From positions 25,845,519 through 25,909,518 of the forward strand of contig CM049306.1 of assembly GCA_026874595.1 (NCBI GenBank): a DNA stretch of 64,000 nucleotides. Reading direction: 5' to 3'. Below the pieces are notes generated by a model, which had not been told where the DNA came from, did no database searches, and worked only from the letters and a program-made list of their open reading frames with translations. Below are positions 1 to 12,348 of the stretch, in pieces (within the stretch, counting starts at the first letter, position 1; each line of letters starts with the position of its first letter). The DNA comes from Sipunculus nudus. Taxonomy: Eukaryota; Annelida; Sipuncula; Golfingiida; Sipunculidae. The position numbers and the translations under genes were made by a program.

Positions 1-1144
1 AGCTGCACGCCACCACCGCTGCTGCGGCCGCCTAGGTGTCCAGAGAACTCCTCCGTAACCGCTGGGCGGAATTTTACGAAACCCGGGATTATGTTCGGGT
101 CACATGTGAACTGCTGCGCCCCTATTTTGTTTTGACCTCTGACCTTTCCTCTGCGCTCTGCGTCCGTTTGTGCGTCTGTTTCCACACATAAACCCACATA
201 TCTCGGGAACCGTTTGACCGATCAGGAAAATTTTTTTGCACAATTGTAGCCCTTGGAGAGCTTTATAACATACACAAAAAATGGTGGCGCCACCTGCAAC
301 CATGTTTGCACAGTGTCCATCTGTTCGTCTGCCTTGGGTTAAAATCACTCATATCTCTGCAATGACTAGACTAATTCACCTGAAATTCGGCATGCATTAA
401 CATCCTGGATAGCTTTTCTGATTTTATGACAGGTGGCGCCACCTACATTCACATTTATGCTACAGACATCCAAGCTCATATCTCAGGAACCGTTTGACTG
501 ATTGGGCCAAAATTTTGCATGTGTATAGATCTCACATAGCTCTTTATCATATGCAAAACTGGTGGCGCCACCTGCAGCCATTTTTGCACAGCTCCTGTCT
601 GTTTGTCTGCCATGGGATAAAATCACTCATATCTCGGCAGTGGTTTGACATATCTGCCTAAAATTTTGCAGGTTTATACATCCCTGACAGCTCTCTTGAT
701 TTTATGACAGGTGGCGCAACCTGCATTCTAGTTTATGCAGCAGACATCCAAGCTCATATCTTGGGAACCATTTGACCGATTGGGCCAAAGTTTTGCATGT
801 GTATAGTTCTCACATAGCTCTTTATCATACGCAAAACTGGTGGTGTCACCTGCAACCATTTTTGCTCAGCGTCCATCTGTTTGTCTGCCACGGGCTAAAA
901 TCACTCATATACATGTAGTGGTTTGACTTATCTGCCTTAAATTTTGCATATGTATACAACTTGGATGGCTTTCTGGATTTTGTGGTAGGGGGGGGGGCAA
1001 CCTACATACACAATTTGGCTGCAGACATCCATGCTAATATGCAACACTCTATTTCCACTTGCCACTCAATCCATGCCTCACTTCACCCTTCCACTCTGAT
1101 TTAGGCGGATACAAGTAGTCGCTTGTCGACTACCTGTATTCTAG
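1..1144 (+). mobile_element. Helentron-like non-autonomous element A1 (5' end off window)
   Basis: Tandem core with GGTGGCGCC-type palindromes at 283, 432, 561, 710 and 839, spaced alternately about 149 and 129 bp (a 278-bp dimer). It ends in a GGCGGATACA inverted repeat, a perfect hairpin (GTAGTCG 1115-1121, CGACTAC 1127-1133) and CTAG at 1141-1144. Same family as 2543-3712, 12349-13509 and 23580-24713. No coding capacity. Confidence 0.75.
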
Positions 1145-2542
1145 TTTTTTTTTGTTGAGACTTGGACAATTTTGATTTTTTTTTAAGAAAAAAAATGTTT
1201 AGGAATTTGATCCTAAAATTCAAATGTGATAAAATATTAGGATCTAATGTATGTGCTGACAAGATTTAAAAAGATATAAATATTTTGTAGCATTTCATTC
1301 ATATCTCATAAAGTTGGCCAGGCCTTGGTTTGAATAACACAGTTAAACTTAAAATCAGGAATATTGGTCAATCTTTGTGGGATTAATTTTTAACTCATAT
1401 GGCCATATATTTAACTTTGAAAACTTAATTACATTGACACATTATTTGTTTATGAAATGTAACTTTTATATAACACTTACTGTAGGCCCATTTTTTTCCT
1501 TGGTGCATCATTACATGGTTTCAGGCCACAGGTTTCATTAATTATACAGTGCATATGCTTTAGCTTGTGCTCATTATTCAATAATTTACAGAGTTTCATT
1601 TTAGCAGTGCCATTTTCTCTTAGCTTATCAAATGCTAATATACATGAAAACCCAAAGAAATAAAAATATTTTGCAGTTGCTAATATTTTTTTCCAAAATT
1701 CAGCTGAGCGATGTGACCCATGGGTCCCTTATTATTTTAGTTTGGCTTTCTTATAAAGCTTCAAATCCTAGCTACTTATGTGTCTAATAAAGTAACGTAA
1801 ATATAACATAGCATCTAAATGGGACCCATCCAACTGGGACCCATCCACCTGGAACTGTCTAAATGGGACCCTTCCAACTGGGACCCGTCCAACTGGGACC
1901 CATCCAAATGAGACCGTCTAAGTGGGACGGACCTGTCCAACTGGCGCCAGTCCAACTGACACGTAATCGCACCTCATCAGTGGGGCCTGTCTAGAGTCTC
2001 CATATGCCCAGACTAGTGCTGTCAGGTCTTGGCTTAGGGCACAGGTAAAGTCTAGACAGTCATACAGGCCCATACACTCTGGTTCACAACTTCATGAAAT
2101 TATCCCACCACTGCTGTTTTACCAAAAACAATTTCAGTGGCATTGACTTTGGTATCAAAATAAGTGAACTTCATCTAAAAGAAAAACTAGAACTACAAGG
2201 AAACATATGATGTAAACATGTTAGACTAATAGTAATAATAAAGACTGTTGTCACCAGTGTTTGACATGAAAAGTAAGACAAATAACCATCCATTAATATT
2301 ATTCTATACAACCTACATTTTCAGTGCTGATTTAAGTGAATTTCTTAACTTATAAACATTTAATTTTTCTATTATATATAGGGTGTTGAAATAAGTATTC
2401 TTTATTTTAACTTCAAGGGAGGAGTGGAAATAAGCATCCCTTATGTTCCAGATTAATTGCAAATACAAATTCCACTTAATATAGCACTTCCTTATTATTC
2501 TTTATATTAATACTTAGTTAGGCCCCAACGCCAGTACGTAAA
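1145..2542. other. Spacer between inverted element copies
   Basis: AT-rich, no gene seen. It contains a CAGCTGAGC plus TGACCCATGGGTC block at 1701-1726, matching the 3' end of the repeat family at 15347-17946, and a short-period repeat at 1816-1965. Confidence 0.5.
1816..1965 (+). repeat. Degenerate ~15-bp tandem repeat (TGGGACCCATCCAAC)
   Basis: About nine imperfect copies of a unit close to TGGGACCCATCCAAC in direct succession, with substitutions increasing to the right. Confidence 0.8.
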
Positions 2543-3712
2543 CTAGAATATGGGTAGTCAACAAGCGACAATGTGTATCCGCCTAAATCAGAGTGGAACA
2601 GGTGAAGTGAGGCATGGATTGAGTGGCAAGGGGAAATAGAGTGAAGTGTTGCATATTAGCATGGATATCTGCAGCCAAATTGTGTATGTAGGTTGCGCCC
2701 CCTACCACAAAATCCAGAAGGCCGTCCAAGTTGTATACATATGCAAAATTTAAGGCAGATAAGTCAAACCACTACATGTATATGAGTGATTTTTGCCCTT
2801 GGCAGACAAACAGATGGACGCTGTGCAAAAATGGTTGCAGGTGGCGCCACCAGTTTTGCATAGGATAAAGAGCTATGTGAGAACTATACACATGCAAAAC
2901 TTTGGCCCAATCGGTCAAACGGTTCCCAAGATGTGAGCTTGGATATCTGCTGCATAAACTAGAATGTAGGTGGCGCCACCTGTCATAAAATCAAGAGAGC
3001 TGTCGGGGATGTATAAACCTGCAAAATTTTAGGCAGATATGTCAAACCACTGCCGAGATATGAGTGATTTTATCCCATGGCAGACTAATAGACGGGAGCT
3101 GTGCAAAAATGGCTGCAGGTGGCGCCACCAGTTTTGTGTATGATAAAGAGCTATGTGAGATCTATACACATGCTAAAAATATTGGCCCAATCGGTCAAAC
3201 GGTTCCCAAAATATGAGCTTGGATGTCTGCAGTGTAAATGTGAATGTAGGTGGCGCCACCTATCAGAAAAGCTATCCAGGATGTATACGCATGCCTAATT
3301 TCAGGTGAATTAGTCAAACCACTGCAGAGATAGGAGTGATTTTAACCCAAGGCAGACGAACAGATGAACACTGTCCAATCATGGTTGCAGGTGGTGCCAC
3401 CATTTTTTGTGTATGTTATAAAGCTCTCCAAGGGCTACATTTGTGCAAAAAAAATTTCCTGATCGGTCAAACGGTTCCTGAGATATGTGGGTTTATGTGT
3501 GGAAACAGACGCACAAACGGACGCAGAGCGCAGAGGAAAGGTCAGAGGTCAAAACAAAATCGGGGCGCAGCAGTTCACATGTGACCCGAACATAATCCCG
3601 GGTTTCGTAAAATTCCGCCCAGCAGTTACGGAGGATATCTCCGGACACCTACGCGGCGGCGGCGGTGGGCTGAAAACATAGAATCCGCAAAACTCTGTTT
3701 TGGCGGATACAA
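2543..3712 (-). mobile_element. Helentron-like non-autonomous element A2
   Basis: Reverse-oriented copy of the A family. Its 5' end (TTGTATCCGCC on the minus strand) is near 3712 and its CTAG end at 2543-2546. The core has GGTGGCGCCACC palindromes, e.g. near 2840, 2970, 3118, 3249 and 3392. The 3' hairpin is weakened by substitutions, so this copy is probably older than A1, A3 and A4. Confidence 0.72.
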
Positions 3713-3936
3713 TGACAGTAAAAGTATACCTAAAACTTCAGCCTCAATTGGCTCCGGGTCGTCCTGACAGGTCTTGTAAAGTTCTTCCATGCTGTGAGCT
3801 ATACAGTTTCTACCTGGCAATAGTTTTTGCCTGTATGCACGAAGTTGCCGTGTTGTCCGTGAAACGTTACACAGGCACGAGTAGCACTGAACCAAATATA
3901 GTGTTTATTTAGTTCAGTGATTGAGTAGTGTATAAA

Positions 3937-4172
3937 AGGGATCTCCCTAAACGCGGATCCGCGTGCGGATCCGTGCACGATGTCCTTTTTTATTTTCCGG
4001 ATTTATTGCAAATACAAATTCCACTTATTAACTGAAATAACAATATGGTAAAGGTAAAATAAATAAAGACTGAATTTTGAAAGACATCTATTAGGGGTCC
4101 GCGCTGGTCCACGTTTAGGGAGATTGGTAACATAAGGAAAGCCGCGGATCCGCACGCGTTTAGGGAATCCCT
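3937..4172. mobile_element. MITE with BamHI-rich inverted termini
   Basis: Left end AGGGATCTCCCTAAACGCG (3937-3955) is matched by the reverse complement of the right end (AGGGATTCCCTAAACGCG, 4172 to 4155). Beyond this both arms contain TGCGGATCCG, with an extra 8 bases in the left arm. A third fragment of the terminus lies at 4111-4124. No clear target duplication. Confidence 0.6.
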
Positions 4173-4490
4173 GTAAATAATTAAAATTTAGAGGTCGAAG
4201 TTCGGAAATGGTCTTATTTTGTAACAAAGTGTTCCAAATAATATTTTATGAAACATGTAGCTGCCGCAGTAGCTCTGAGGCGGTCTTTTGTTGACGCAAA
4301 GCATTAGGAGCTCAGGCAAGAGTCACAAGGTCTCAACCCTCTCGGAGCACCGGTTTGACATTTTTATTCCGACAGTTAACAATTAAGGGTCTGCCAATAT
4401 CGTCTTCGTTTATAGAAGTACACATCTCCAATAGGAAACATCCCGGGTTATCAACGAGGCATATTTGTTTTCTTGCCTCTTAAGATCTAT
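4173..4490. other. Unassigned stretch before BEL remnant
   Basis: No gene or clear repeat end recognised. The position 5' of a BEL fragment would allow element-derived sequence, but nothing in it proves that. Confidence 0.3.
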
Positions 4491-4496
4491 GAGATT

Positions 4497-4752
4497 TCAG
4501 GAAGTGACAAGGAAACAGGAGGAACCTCAAGGAAGGTGATATTGTAATTCTCAGAGAAGAGAATTTGGTCAGAGGACATTGGAACTTTGGCCGAATCATT
4601 GAACTTGAGTTTTATAAAGGTATACCCATTAAGGATGGGATGGTACGAAAGGTTAAGTTGCCCATGGCAACATCTAACCTCAGCAAGGATGGTAAGGGAC
4701 TAGCTAAACCTATTATCTTGGAAATTAAGGCTTCTTCATAAATTGACTCTTC
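4497..4752 (+). pseudogene. BEL/Pao integrase C-terminal fragment, copy 1
   Basis: Encodes GDIVILREENLVRG..W..GRIIE followed by KDGMVRKVKLP, the conserved small domain at the end of BEL/Pao integrases. It is closely similar at DNA level to 6961-7191 but carries an insertion and is isolated from the rest of pol. It must be a separate or rearranged copy of the same element family. Confidence 0.75.
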
Positions 4753-4859
4753 TCGTTAAGAGTGACCTTTTTCGACCGTAGGTAAGTAGAGTCTGGGTTA
4801 TTACAAGCCTTGCCAAGTCCGCTGTAAAGCGACGTGTATTCAGGATAAGGAAAACTCCA

Positions 4860-7191
4860 GCCACCATAAGAATTTCTTGCTACAGATCTTGAACAGAGGA
4901 TATGCGGAAATGGTTCCAAAAGATGAAGATCAACCATACGTCGCTTGATTCATTACCCATTATGTTGTGTACCACCCTAAGTCGAAGGACAAAATCCGTG
5001 GTCTACGACCGCAGTGCCAAATTTCAGGGAACTTGTTAGAACGATCATCTCCTACCTAGACCAGGTATTATCAATCCCTTGATCGGTGTATTGTGTAGGT
5101 TCCGCCAGGAACCAGTTGCTATTATTTGCGATTTGGAGAAAATGTCCCATCAATTCCAAGTAGATAAAGACGATAGACTCTACTTGCGCTTCCTATGGTG
5201 GTAGGACCTTTACACCAGAAGAGGGCATCAAATTGCTGCTGGATGCAATTAAGATCTGTGCTAAAGCAATCTAAAGCTTCCCAAGATTGTCTCATAATCT
5301 GAGAAAATTATCAACTGAGTCCCAGAAACTGAGCGCGCAAGTAAATGGCAAGATCTAAGTTTATCGTTCCAGGATGCTGCACCAGAGGGAGCCCTTGGAA
5401 AACAGTGGTGCATTGAATTGGATGATATCTGCTTCAGGTTCACTTTACAAGATCTCCAACTCAAAAAAGAATCCTCGCCACGATAGCCTCAGTATATGAT
5501 CCTATGGGGTTTCACGCACACTTCGTCCTACATGGAAAGCCTATTTTCAGCTAATTTGCAAGGAAGGGTCAAATTGGGATGATATATATAGTAACAGATG
5601 AAATACATGTCAAATGGGAGAAGTGGGGGAACAACTGCTACTTGTCCCGAAGAACGTACAAAAACAACGAATCAAATCAGCAGACTTTGTAGAACTATCG
5701 ATGGGTGAACGCCATCACTTTTCGGATGCCAGCTTAGAAGGCTATGACCAGTGTTCTTACATGAGACTCAGGATGAAGTTAAAGACGTATGCTGTGTTTT
5801 TTTATGGGAATGCCCAGGATCACTCCTCGCAAACCTATGACCAGTCCAAGACTTGAGCTGCAAGTAGCTGTAACGTCAGTGAGAATCAGCAACCTTCTGA
5901 ACACAGAGTTGGATTATACATCCATTGACAATTATTTCAGATCTGACTCTGAATAGAGGTACGTGTCCACTAAGAACAATCCAGCAGACCATGCAACCCG
6001 TGGACTTCAAGGAGATGAGATGACCTCTAGATGGTTAAAGCGACCAGGTTTTCTCTGGGCCAAGACCTAACACGCGAAACAATAGAACACGACGTCCTTA
6101 TGGATGATCCAGAAGTAAAGAGAACAATTACAATCTACCGGATACTGGATTTTGGAATGAAGCTGTGCTGTAGCTTCAGTGTTTCACATATGCTTCACCT
6201 GGAGAAAGAAAGGAGGATCTATGTCGCAGCAGAAAATGGCTTATCTGCCTAAAGAAAGAAAAGGAACCCTTTCAACCATTCACAACCTGTGGGATGGGTT
6301 GCTTCGGACCATTCACGGCCAAAGATGGGCGTAGAAAACTAAAAGAGACATGGTGTCATCTGTACCTGCCTAGCAGTAAGAACAGTACATATTGAGGTGC
6401 GATATGATACAACGTCGGACGTTTTGATCAACGGTTTGCGTTGTCTTTTTTGCAATACGCGGAATGGTACGACTTCTACGATGTGACCAAGGAACCAACT
6501 TCGTAGGAGCAAAAGAGGAGTTCAAGCAAGCTCTCTCTGTTAATGATGACAAGATACGCAACTTCTTGATACGGCTTCTTGAACATCAGTGTGGATTCCA
6601 GATGAACCTACCGCCAGCGAGCCGCATGGGTGGCGTGACGGAGCGTCATATAAGAAGTGATCGGACGATCTTAGATGGTCTGTTAGAGAATGCAGGTGAA
6701 TGCCTGGACAACTCTTCATTACGCACGCTGATGTATGAGGTTATGGCTGTAGCCAATAGGAGACCTTTGGATTCCATAAGTGATCCTACAGCATCAGCTC
6801 CTTTAACACCGAACACCCTTCTCAGACGTCCATCCTCTTTCAGGTATTTTGTACATGCAGATGTTTATACACGCAAGAGATGGCAAAAAGTTCAATTGCT
6901 TGCCAACGAAATTTTGAAGGGGCGGAGAAAGGAATATCCCCTTGCTTTACAATTTCACAAGAAGTGAAAAGGAAACAGGAGGAAAGGTAGGTGACATTGT
7001 AATTCTCAGAGAAGAGAAATTGGTCAGAGGAGATTGAAACCTGGGCCGAGTCATTGAAGTTTTACCCATTAAGGATGGAATGGTACGAAAGGTTAAGTTG
7101 CCCTTGGCACATCCAACCTCAGCAAGATTAGTAAGACACTTTTAAAACCTACTATCCTGGAAAGGCTTTAACCATAAACTGACTCTTCTTG
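4860..7191 (+). pseudogene. Decayed BEL/Pao retrotransposon pol
   Basis: Fragments in canonical order across several frames. RT part: QILNRGYAEMVPKDEDQPYVA near 4870 and HQFQVDKDDRLYLRFLWW near 5150. Connection/RNase H part: ASVYDPMGFH near 5485, HHFSDASLEGY near 5715, and NPADHATRG near 5980. Integrase: PFTTCGMGCFGPF near 6275, then an open 167-residue stretch (6464-6967) with CDQGTNFVGA (Asp) and RMGGVTERHIRS (Glu), two of the three DDE residues. The small C-terminal domain follows to 7191. Multiple stops and frameshifts show it is dead. No gag, protease or LTRs recognised. Confidence 0.85.
6464..6967 (+). pseudogene. BEL/Pao integrase core, longest intact stretch
   Basis: 167 open codons of integrase within the decayed element. 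Asp8 lies in CDQGTNFVGA and Glu60 in RMGGVTERHIRS. Later residues match the family pattern EVMAVANRRPLDS and PLTPNTLL. The upstream zinc-binding part and first catalytic Asp lie in other frames. Confidence 0.85.
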
Positions 7192-8452
7192 TTTCTTTGC
7201 TGATTTTAAAATCAAGGCTTCCATCTAATGCGCGGGAAAAATCCTCTGCCTTGATAAATTGCTGCTAATCAACAGAACTGTTATTGAAAGTAATTAAACT
7301 TAGGCGACATTCTATTTAATTGTTTCACGAACATGTTATTTAACCAATTAAAATTGTCCGGTCGATGGGAAAATTAGATGAGACCGAGAAACCATAATAA
7401 TGTACGTATTGTATCCATGGTATTTTTATCAAATCAAGTTTTGTTAAATCTAAATGTCAAGTTCTGCATGTTGTTAACTGACGGTTTCCATAATTCTGGG
7501 TGGTGGGTGGCTTTTAACTCTAGGTTGAGCTCCTTGTCCTTGCTCCAATTTGCGCTATATTTAAGAAGCAATCCGTTTGAATGCGGAAAACTATGTCAAT
7601 TTTTTTTTTAATTGAAGCAGTGGATTTCCCAGGGTTGTTTTCTTGTCAAAAATGAGTCCCCAGAACTTTCTTTTGGATTTCTTTCTTACAAAGCTATTCT
7701 CCAACGTGGCCCACCCTCACCCCCTTCGGGCTTTTCTTAAAAACTGACATTAACTTTTTTTCCTGACGGAAAGCCTGCCTGCAGTCGGTTCATCCGAAAA
7801 CTCGTCCTAGTCCTGCATATGATGTCACAATGTACTATTTACATGTAGTGTGACCGCGGCCTAATAAAGTAAATCGGCCGTTCATGTTCAGCAAACTGCG
7901 CCCGCAAATCCATAAACCATAACAAAGCTGACGGTGCTAGAAGGTCCCCGTTATAAGTCAGCCCTGAGCATTTTCCATAGTACAGCCCACATTTAACAGA
8001 AAACAGATTTTACTGACAGCCCATATACCAATCTCTCAAACAACCCTTTAAACCTGGCAAAGAGGTGTAGGACATAAATAAAGGTGTCAATCAATATCAC
8101 TGAATTAAATGTTTCTATGGTTATTTTATTATTTCTAAGGGACATGCGGAAGAACAAAGAGTAAGAAGTTTATTTCAGTAAGACTTCCTCTCATCTTTAT
8201 ACTATCAGTAACAAGTCTGTGGCAGATACGCTTCTAAAGCCTTCCTCCCGGCCGATTTTTCACCGGCCGGAAAAAAATCAGTAGGATCGGTAGATGTGAG
8301 GGTGCTGTCGGCCGGATTGTTTTAAAATCCGACAGGAAAAATCACCTGACATTGCCAAGGATTATCCGGCTGGATAAAAATCGGTCGCAAAATTTTGTAG
8401 ATGGGAGGACGGAACCGAAAGTATCAGCTGATACACAACCTACCTTCCTTTT
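7192..8452. other. No gene seen
   Basis: AT-rich sequence directly 3' of the BEL remnant. The BEL 3' LTR might be expected here but no second copy exists in the window to show it. Confidence 0.4.
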
Positions 8453-9480
8453 TTAGCGAACCTGTGAGCCTATGCGATGGCGCAGCGTCGTCCGTCCGCT
8501 GTTGTCTGTACGTTAACCCATGCTATCTCAAAAACCGTCGGAGCTAGCAGTGCAAATTTTTTTAAGATTCAGTCACATGTTATATTTTATCAGATTTAGC
8601 TTATTTTGGCGCCATCAGCATTTATCTGCGTTTTATAAGGAAAAAGCATAAAACATCTTCTTGTCCGAAACGGTCCAGCCATATTGTTCAATATTTCAAA
8701 GAAACTATCCCAGAAACAATTTCTCTCAAATTTGTTCGAATGGTACTGTTTTGGTGAACATTGGCTGAGTTACAGGAAGCTGAACTTAGTCATTTGGCCA
8801 AAAAAGGATACTAAAATTACAATATCAGAAATGGCTAAAGCTGTCATCACCAAATTTTATACAAATATTGGTCACATGAGTCATATTTGAAATTGAGGTA
8901 TTGGTGGGCAACCTGCATCGACTTTTTTCTACGGGGGTTATTGGTCATCAGTACATTAACCAATAATTTCTCAGGAACAGCAGGAGCTAGTATCCCCAAA
9001 TCTTATGCAAAAATCAGTCCCATGTCAAATGTTGTGGGATTGAGCTTTTTGTGGCGCCACCTGCATCGACTAGCATATTATGAGGAAAAAGCTAGAAAAC
9101 CTTTAAAAGTCTTCTTCTCCAAAATCATTCCGCCAAATTGTTCATCATTTCACAGATATGATCCCATAGATTAGCTCTCGAGTATGTTCAAATGGTATGG
9201 GTTCGCTGAATTTTGTTTCAGGAATTTGAACTTAGTCATTTAGCCAAGTAAGCATACTAACATAAAAATCTCATAAGCGTCAGAAGCTAGCATGACCAAG
9301 TTTTGGCAATTGTTGGTAATATGACTCATATTTGAAATTGATGTTTATGTAGTGCCATCTACATCGACCTGTTTTTTACTGGCAGCTTAAAAATGTTTCT
9401 GATGATACTGAAGCTGAATAATTTGATTTTTTACAAGAATAATCCAATCGTAGGGTTCTCTCAATTGTATAATAATACTG
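8453..9480 (+). mobile_element. Tandem-core repeat element, family C
   Basis: Starts near AGCGAACCTGTGAGC and GTCGTCCGTCCG (8487). Core blocks with GGCGCC or its degenerate form lie near 8608, 8905, 9053 and 9351, alternately about 297 and 148 bp apart (445-bp dimer). The 9053 block has GTGGCGCCACCTGCATCGAC. The right end is not resolved. Confidence 0.5.
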
Positions 9481-10094
9481 GTAGACTGGATTCATTGATT
9501 TTTTGTAGAGTCATAGAAAGCTGAGGTGGGTCGTGTGTCCATTAGTAAGCCTATTTTAAACTGACAGCCGCAATAGTCTTCCTCTGCAAAACTGTTTTTT
9601 TTCAGCTTTTGTAATATTGCACAAAAATTATTCCTAGGTGGCCTTTGTTCAAGCTTTACTTCAATGATATTTGGCAGAATTATTGGACATTTAACAATGA
9701 AAGGACTTTGAGATACTAGAAGATAGCTAGTAGATTTATTGTGTTTACAAACTGAGCTCTTTGGTAATATCTGCAAAGCTGTACAGGCACCATCAATAAT
9801 TGGTGTTCATACCAAATTTATGTGTAAAATAAATCCATGTATTCTGATTTTGCTTTCAATAGCCATCTGTTATTATTCTAAATATTTTGATAAAAATCTT
9901 TTGAAAATTTAACTTGAGAAAAAGCATTGTAGCCAAAGGTCTTCAGCATGTATACAAAGATTTGGCAACTGTTTGTCATATTTAAACAGGGCTGGCCCCG
10001 CCTATTCGCCAGTTCGCCAATGGCAGGCAATGGGGAGATCTGGCGAAACAAAATCCTCTCTGGCTAATTTATTGGCAAGAACCATCTTTTCAGT
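9481..10094. other. No gene seen
   Basis: AT-rich. A short imperfect hairpin around CGCCAGTTCGCCA and TCTGGCGAA (about 10005-10045) is the only structure noticed. Confidence 0.4.
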
Positions 10095-10132
10095 ACGGTG
10101 GCTCGTATAGGACATGCACAAAATTATTTTTT

Positions 10133-10515
10133 ATCTCGTTCCCACGCGATAGTATCTCGTGGCCACGCGATAATTATCTCGTTCCCACGAGATAGTATCT
10201 CGTGGCCACGCGATAATTATCTCGTTCCCACGCGATAGTATCTCGTGGCCACGCGATAATTATCTCATTTCCACGAGTTAGTATCTCGTGGCCACGCGAT
10301 AATTATCTCGTTCCCACGCGATAGTATCTCGTGGCCACGCGATAATTATCTCGTTCCCACGAGATAGTATCTCGTGGCCACGCGATAATTATCTCGTTCC
10401 CACGCGATAGTATCTCGTTCCCACGCGATAATTATCTCGTTCCCACGCGATAGTATCTCGTTCCCACGCGATAATTATCTCGTTCCCACGCGTTAGTATC
10501 GCGTGGCCACGCGTA
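10133..10515 (+). repeat. 43-bp dimer tandem array, left arm
   Basis: Alternating 21- and 22-bp half units. One half has TCTCGTTCCCACGCGA, the other TCTCGTGGCCACGCGA with a central TGGCCA. No unique spacers, so this is not a CRISPR. Confidence 0.9.
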
Positions 10516-11172
10516 AGTATGCCATGCTATAGCTTAAGCCCTCATTTGGACAAGAATGTCTGTGGTCTGTTTTATATCGAGCGTCGATGCAGCTTAAATT
10601 GTTTGTATGTATTTCGTTGTATGTGTGTTTGCGCCGAATGCTTTGAGGTAAATTTCAGCAGTTTTCAATGCGTTTGTTCACCGTTTCATTGCGTTGGTTC
10701 AACTAGCCCATTTTTCTTTGTTCATGGAAAACTGTATTGAGTTTGTTTAAGGGTAAGGGTGATATGAACCCTTGTGTACCAAACATGAATTAAACTGAAA
10801 CACTTGTTTGTATTTTACCTTCCCAGAAAATCATATTTTTTAGGACTAGGGTTGGGGTTATTTAATTTCGGGTATACCGAACAGGGTAAACAACATGTCA
10901 GTTTGTGTTATGTTTCAAGGGAGAAGCTTACAACAAAAGGTCTCAGCCATGCCACTTCATTATGACTGGGGGGGTGGGGGGGGGGGGGGGGGGGGGAGGG
11001 GTTGAGGAGACCTTTTTACGAGAACTTTGCTCATTCTTTCCCTTCACATTTTTCTTTCTACAATAAAAATTCAGTTATGTATTCATAGGCGGCGAGACCC
11101 CCCCCCCCCCAACATAATGATGGGTATAAAAACATCCACTCTATTATTATTGGGTATTTGCACCCTCACACA

Positions 11173-11183
11173 CATATATATAT

Positions 11184-11249
<66 letters not shown>
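11173..11249. repeat. (TA)n microsatellite
   Basis: Nearly pure TA run; the YIYIYI open frames across it are artefacts of the repeat. A second run is at 11583-11630. Confidence 0.95.
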
Positions 11250-11258
<9 letters not shown>

Positions 11259-11583
11259 CCTCTTCTGCTCAGTATTAGGAGTACCATATATACAGGGCCG
11301 CAGACTCCGGGATTTGCGGTGAAGAAAATTGATATTCTGTGTGAAAATTAATCCATTGCCAGAAAAATAACTAATAATCTCCCTACAAGGAGGTACTCTT
11401 TTACTTAATAAGCATTGACCAATAAAATGCACCAGAATGCACTTTACCCATACAGTTTTTCAAAATTTTCAAAACCTTGGGAGGGTGAGACCCCTCCAAA
11501 CCAACCCCCCCCCCCCCCGGTCGGGGATTACCCCATCAAATCCCCCCCCCCCCTGCCATTTGTGTCAGGCTGCGGCCCTTATT

Positions 11584-11632
<49 letters not shown>

Positions 11633-11945
11633 TATTTGGGTATACTATTTGGCCCCAATGAAAATTTGGTTTCGCCGCCAATGGTCATTTATATTGTGAA
11701 CATTTATTATGAAAAATATTTTACCCGAACTAGACCCCCCCCCCCCCCCTTTCCCCGCTCACACATTCTCCAGTCAAACATGGCCGACGAGTGTTGTACG
11801 AGTGCCCGTTGTATTATTTCAGGTCTCAGCATATTAAGTCCGCTCTAAATTCATGCAAATAATTGACCATAGTCTTCATCCAGTGTATAGAAGCATGCCT
11901 CAAGGATTTAAGATGTAGGTCTTACTGTATTATCTATCTACATTT

Positions 11946-12225
11946 ATCTCGTTCCCACGCGATAATTATCGCGTGGCCACGCGCTAGTATCGCGTGGGAA
12001 CGAGATAATTATCGCGTGGCCACGAGATACTAACGCGTGGGAACGAGATAATTATCGCGTGGGAACGAGATACTAACACGTGGGAATGAGATACTAACGC
12101 GTGGGAACGAGATAATTATCGCGTGGCCACGAGATACTAACGCGTGGGAACGAGATAATTATCGCGTGGCCACGAGATACTAACGCGTGGGAACGAGATA
12201 CTATCTCGTGGGAACGAGATAAAAA
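11946..12225 (-). repeat. 43-bp dimer tandem array, right arm (inverted)
   Basis: Same units as 10133-10515 in opposite orientation (GTGGGAACGAGATAATTATC), so the two arrays could fold into one long stem. Confidence 0.9.
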
Positions 12226-12348
12226 TAATTTTGTGCATGTCCTATACGAGCCACCGTATTTCAGTGCCCTTAGGCCTAAAAAATGAGTTCTTGTTTCCGA
12301 TTACAGTGGTGAAAAATTTAGAGTAGGTAGGTAGGGAATTTATTTTAT

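Larger units (their letters stand above)
10095..12257. mobile_element. 2.2-kb element with long palindromic-repeat arms
   Basis: Outer inverted ends ACGGTGGCTCGTATAGGACA (from 10095) and its complement ending at 12257. Flanks TTTTCAGT (10087-10094) and ATTTCAGT (12258-12265) agree at 7 of 8 bases, an 8-bp target duplication. The arms (to about 10515, and from about 11946) are tandem copies of a 43-bp dimer made of ATCTCGTTCCCACGCGAT and ATCTCGTGGCCACGCGAT. The interior has AT microsatellites and G/C homopolymers but no transposase, so it is non-autonomous; superfamily uncertain. Confidence 0.72.

Noticed and set aside
9492-9776. 94-codon ORF
   Set aside because: No recognisable motif, AT-rich composition like its surroundings, adjacent to repeat DNA.
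10133-10515. CRISPR-like array of short repeats
   Set aside because: Units are contiguous with no unique spacers, and the genome is eukaryotic.
10519-10740. 73-codon Cys-rich ORF
   Set aside because: Inside a non-autonomous element, no signal peptide or family spacing, and no splice or conservation evidence.
11027-11699. ORFs of Tyr-Ile repeats
   Set aside because: They are translations of TA microsatellites (also at 24879-25219).
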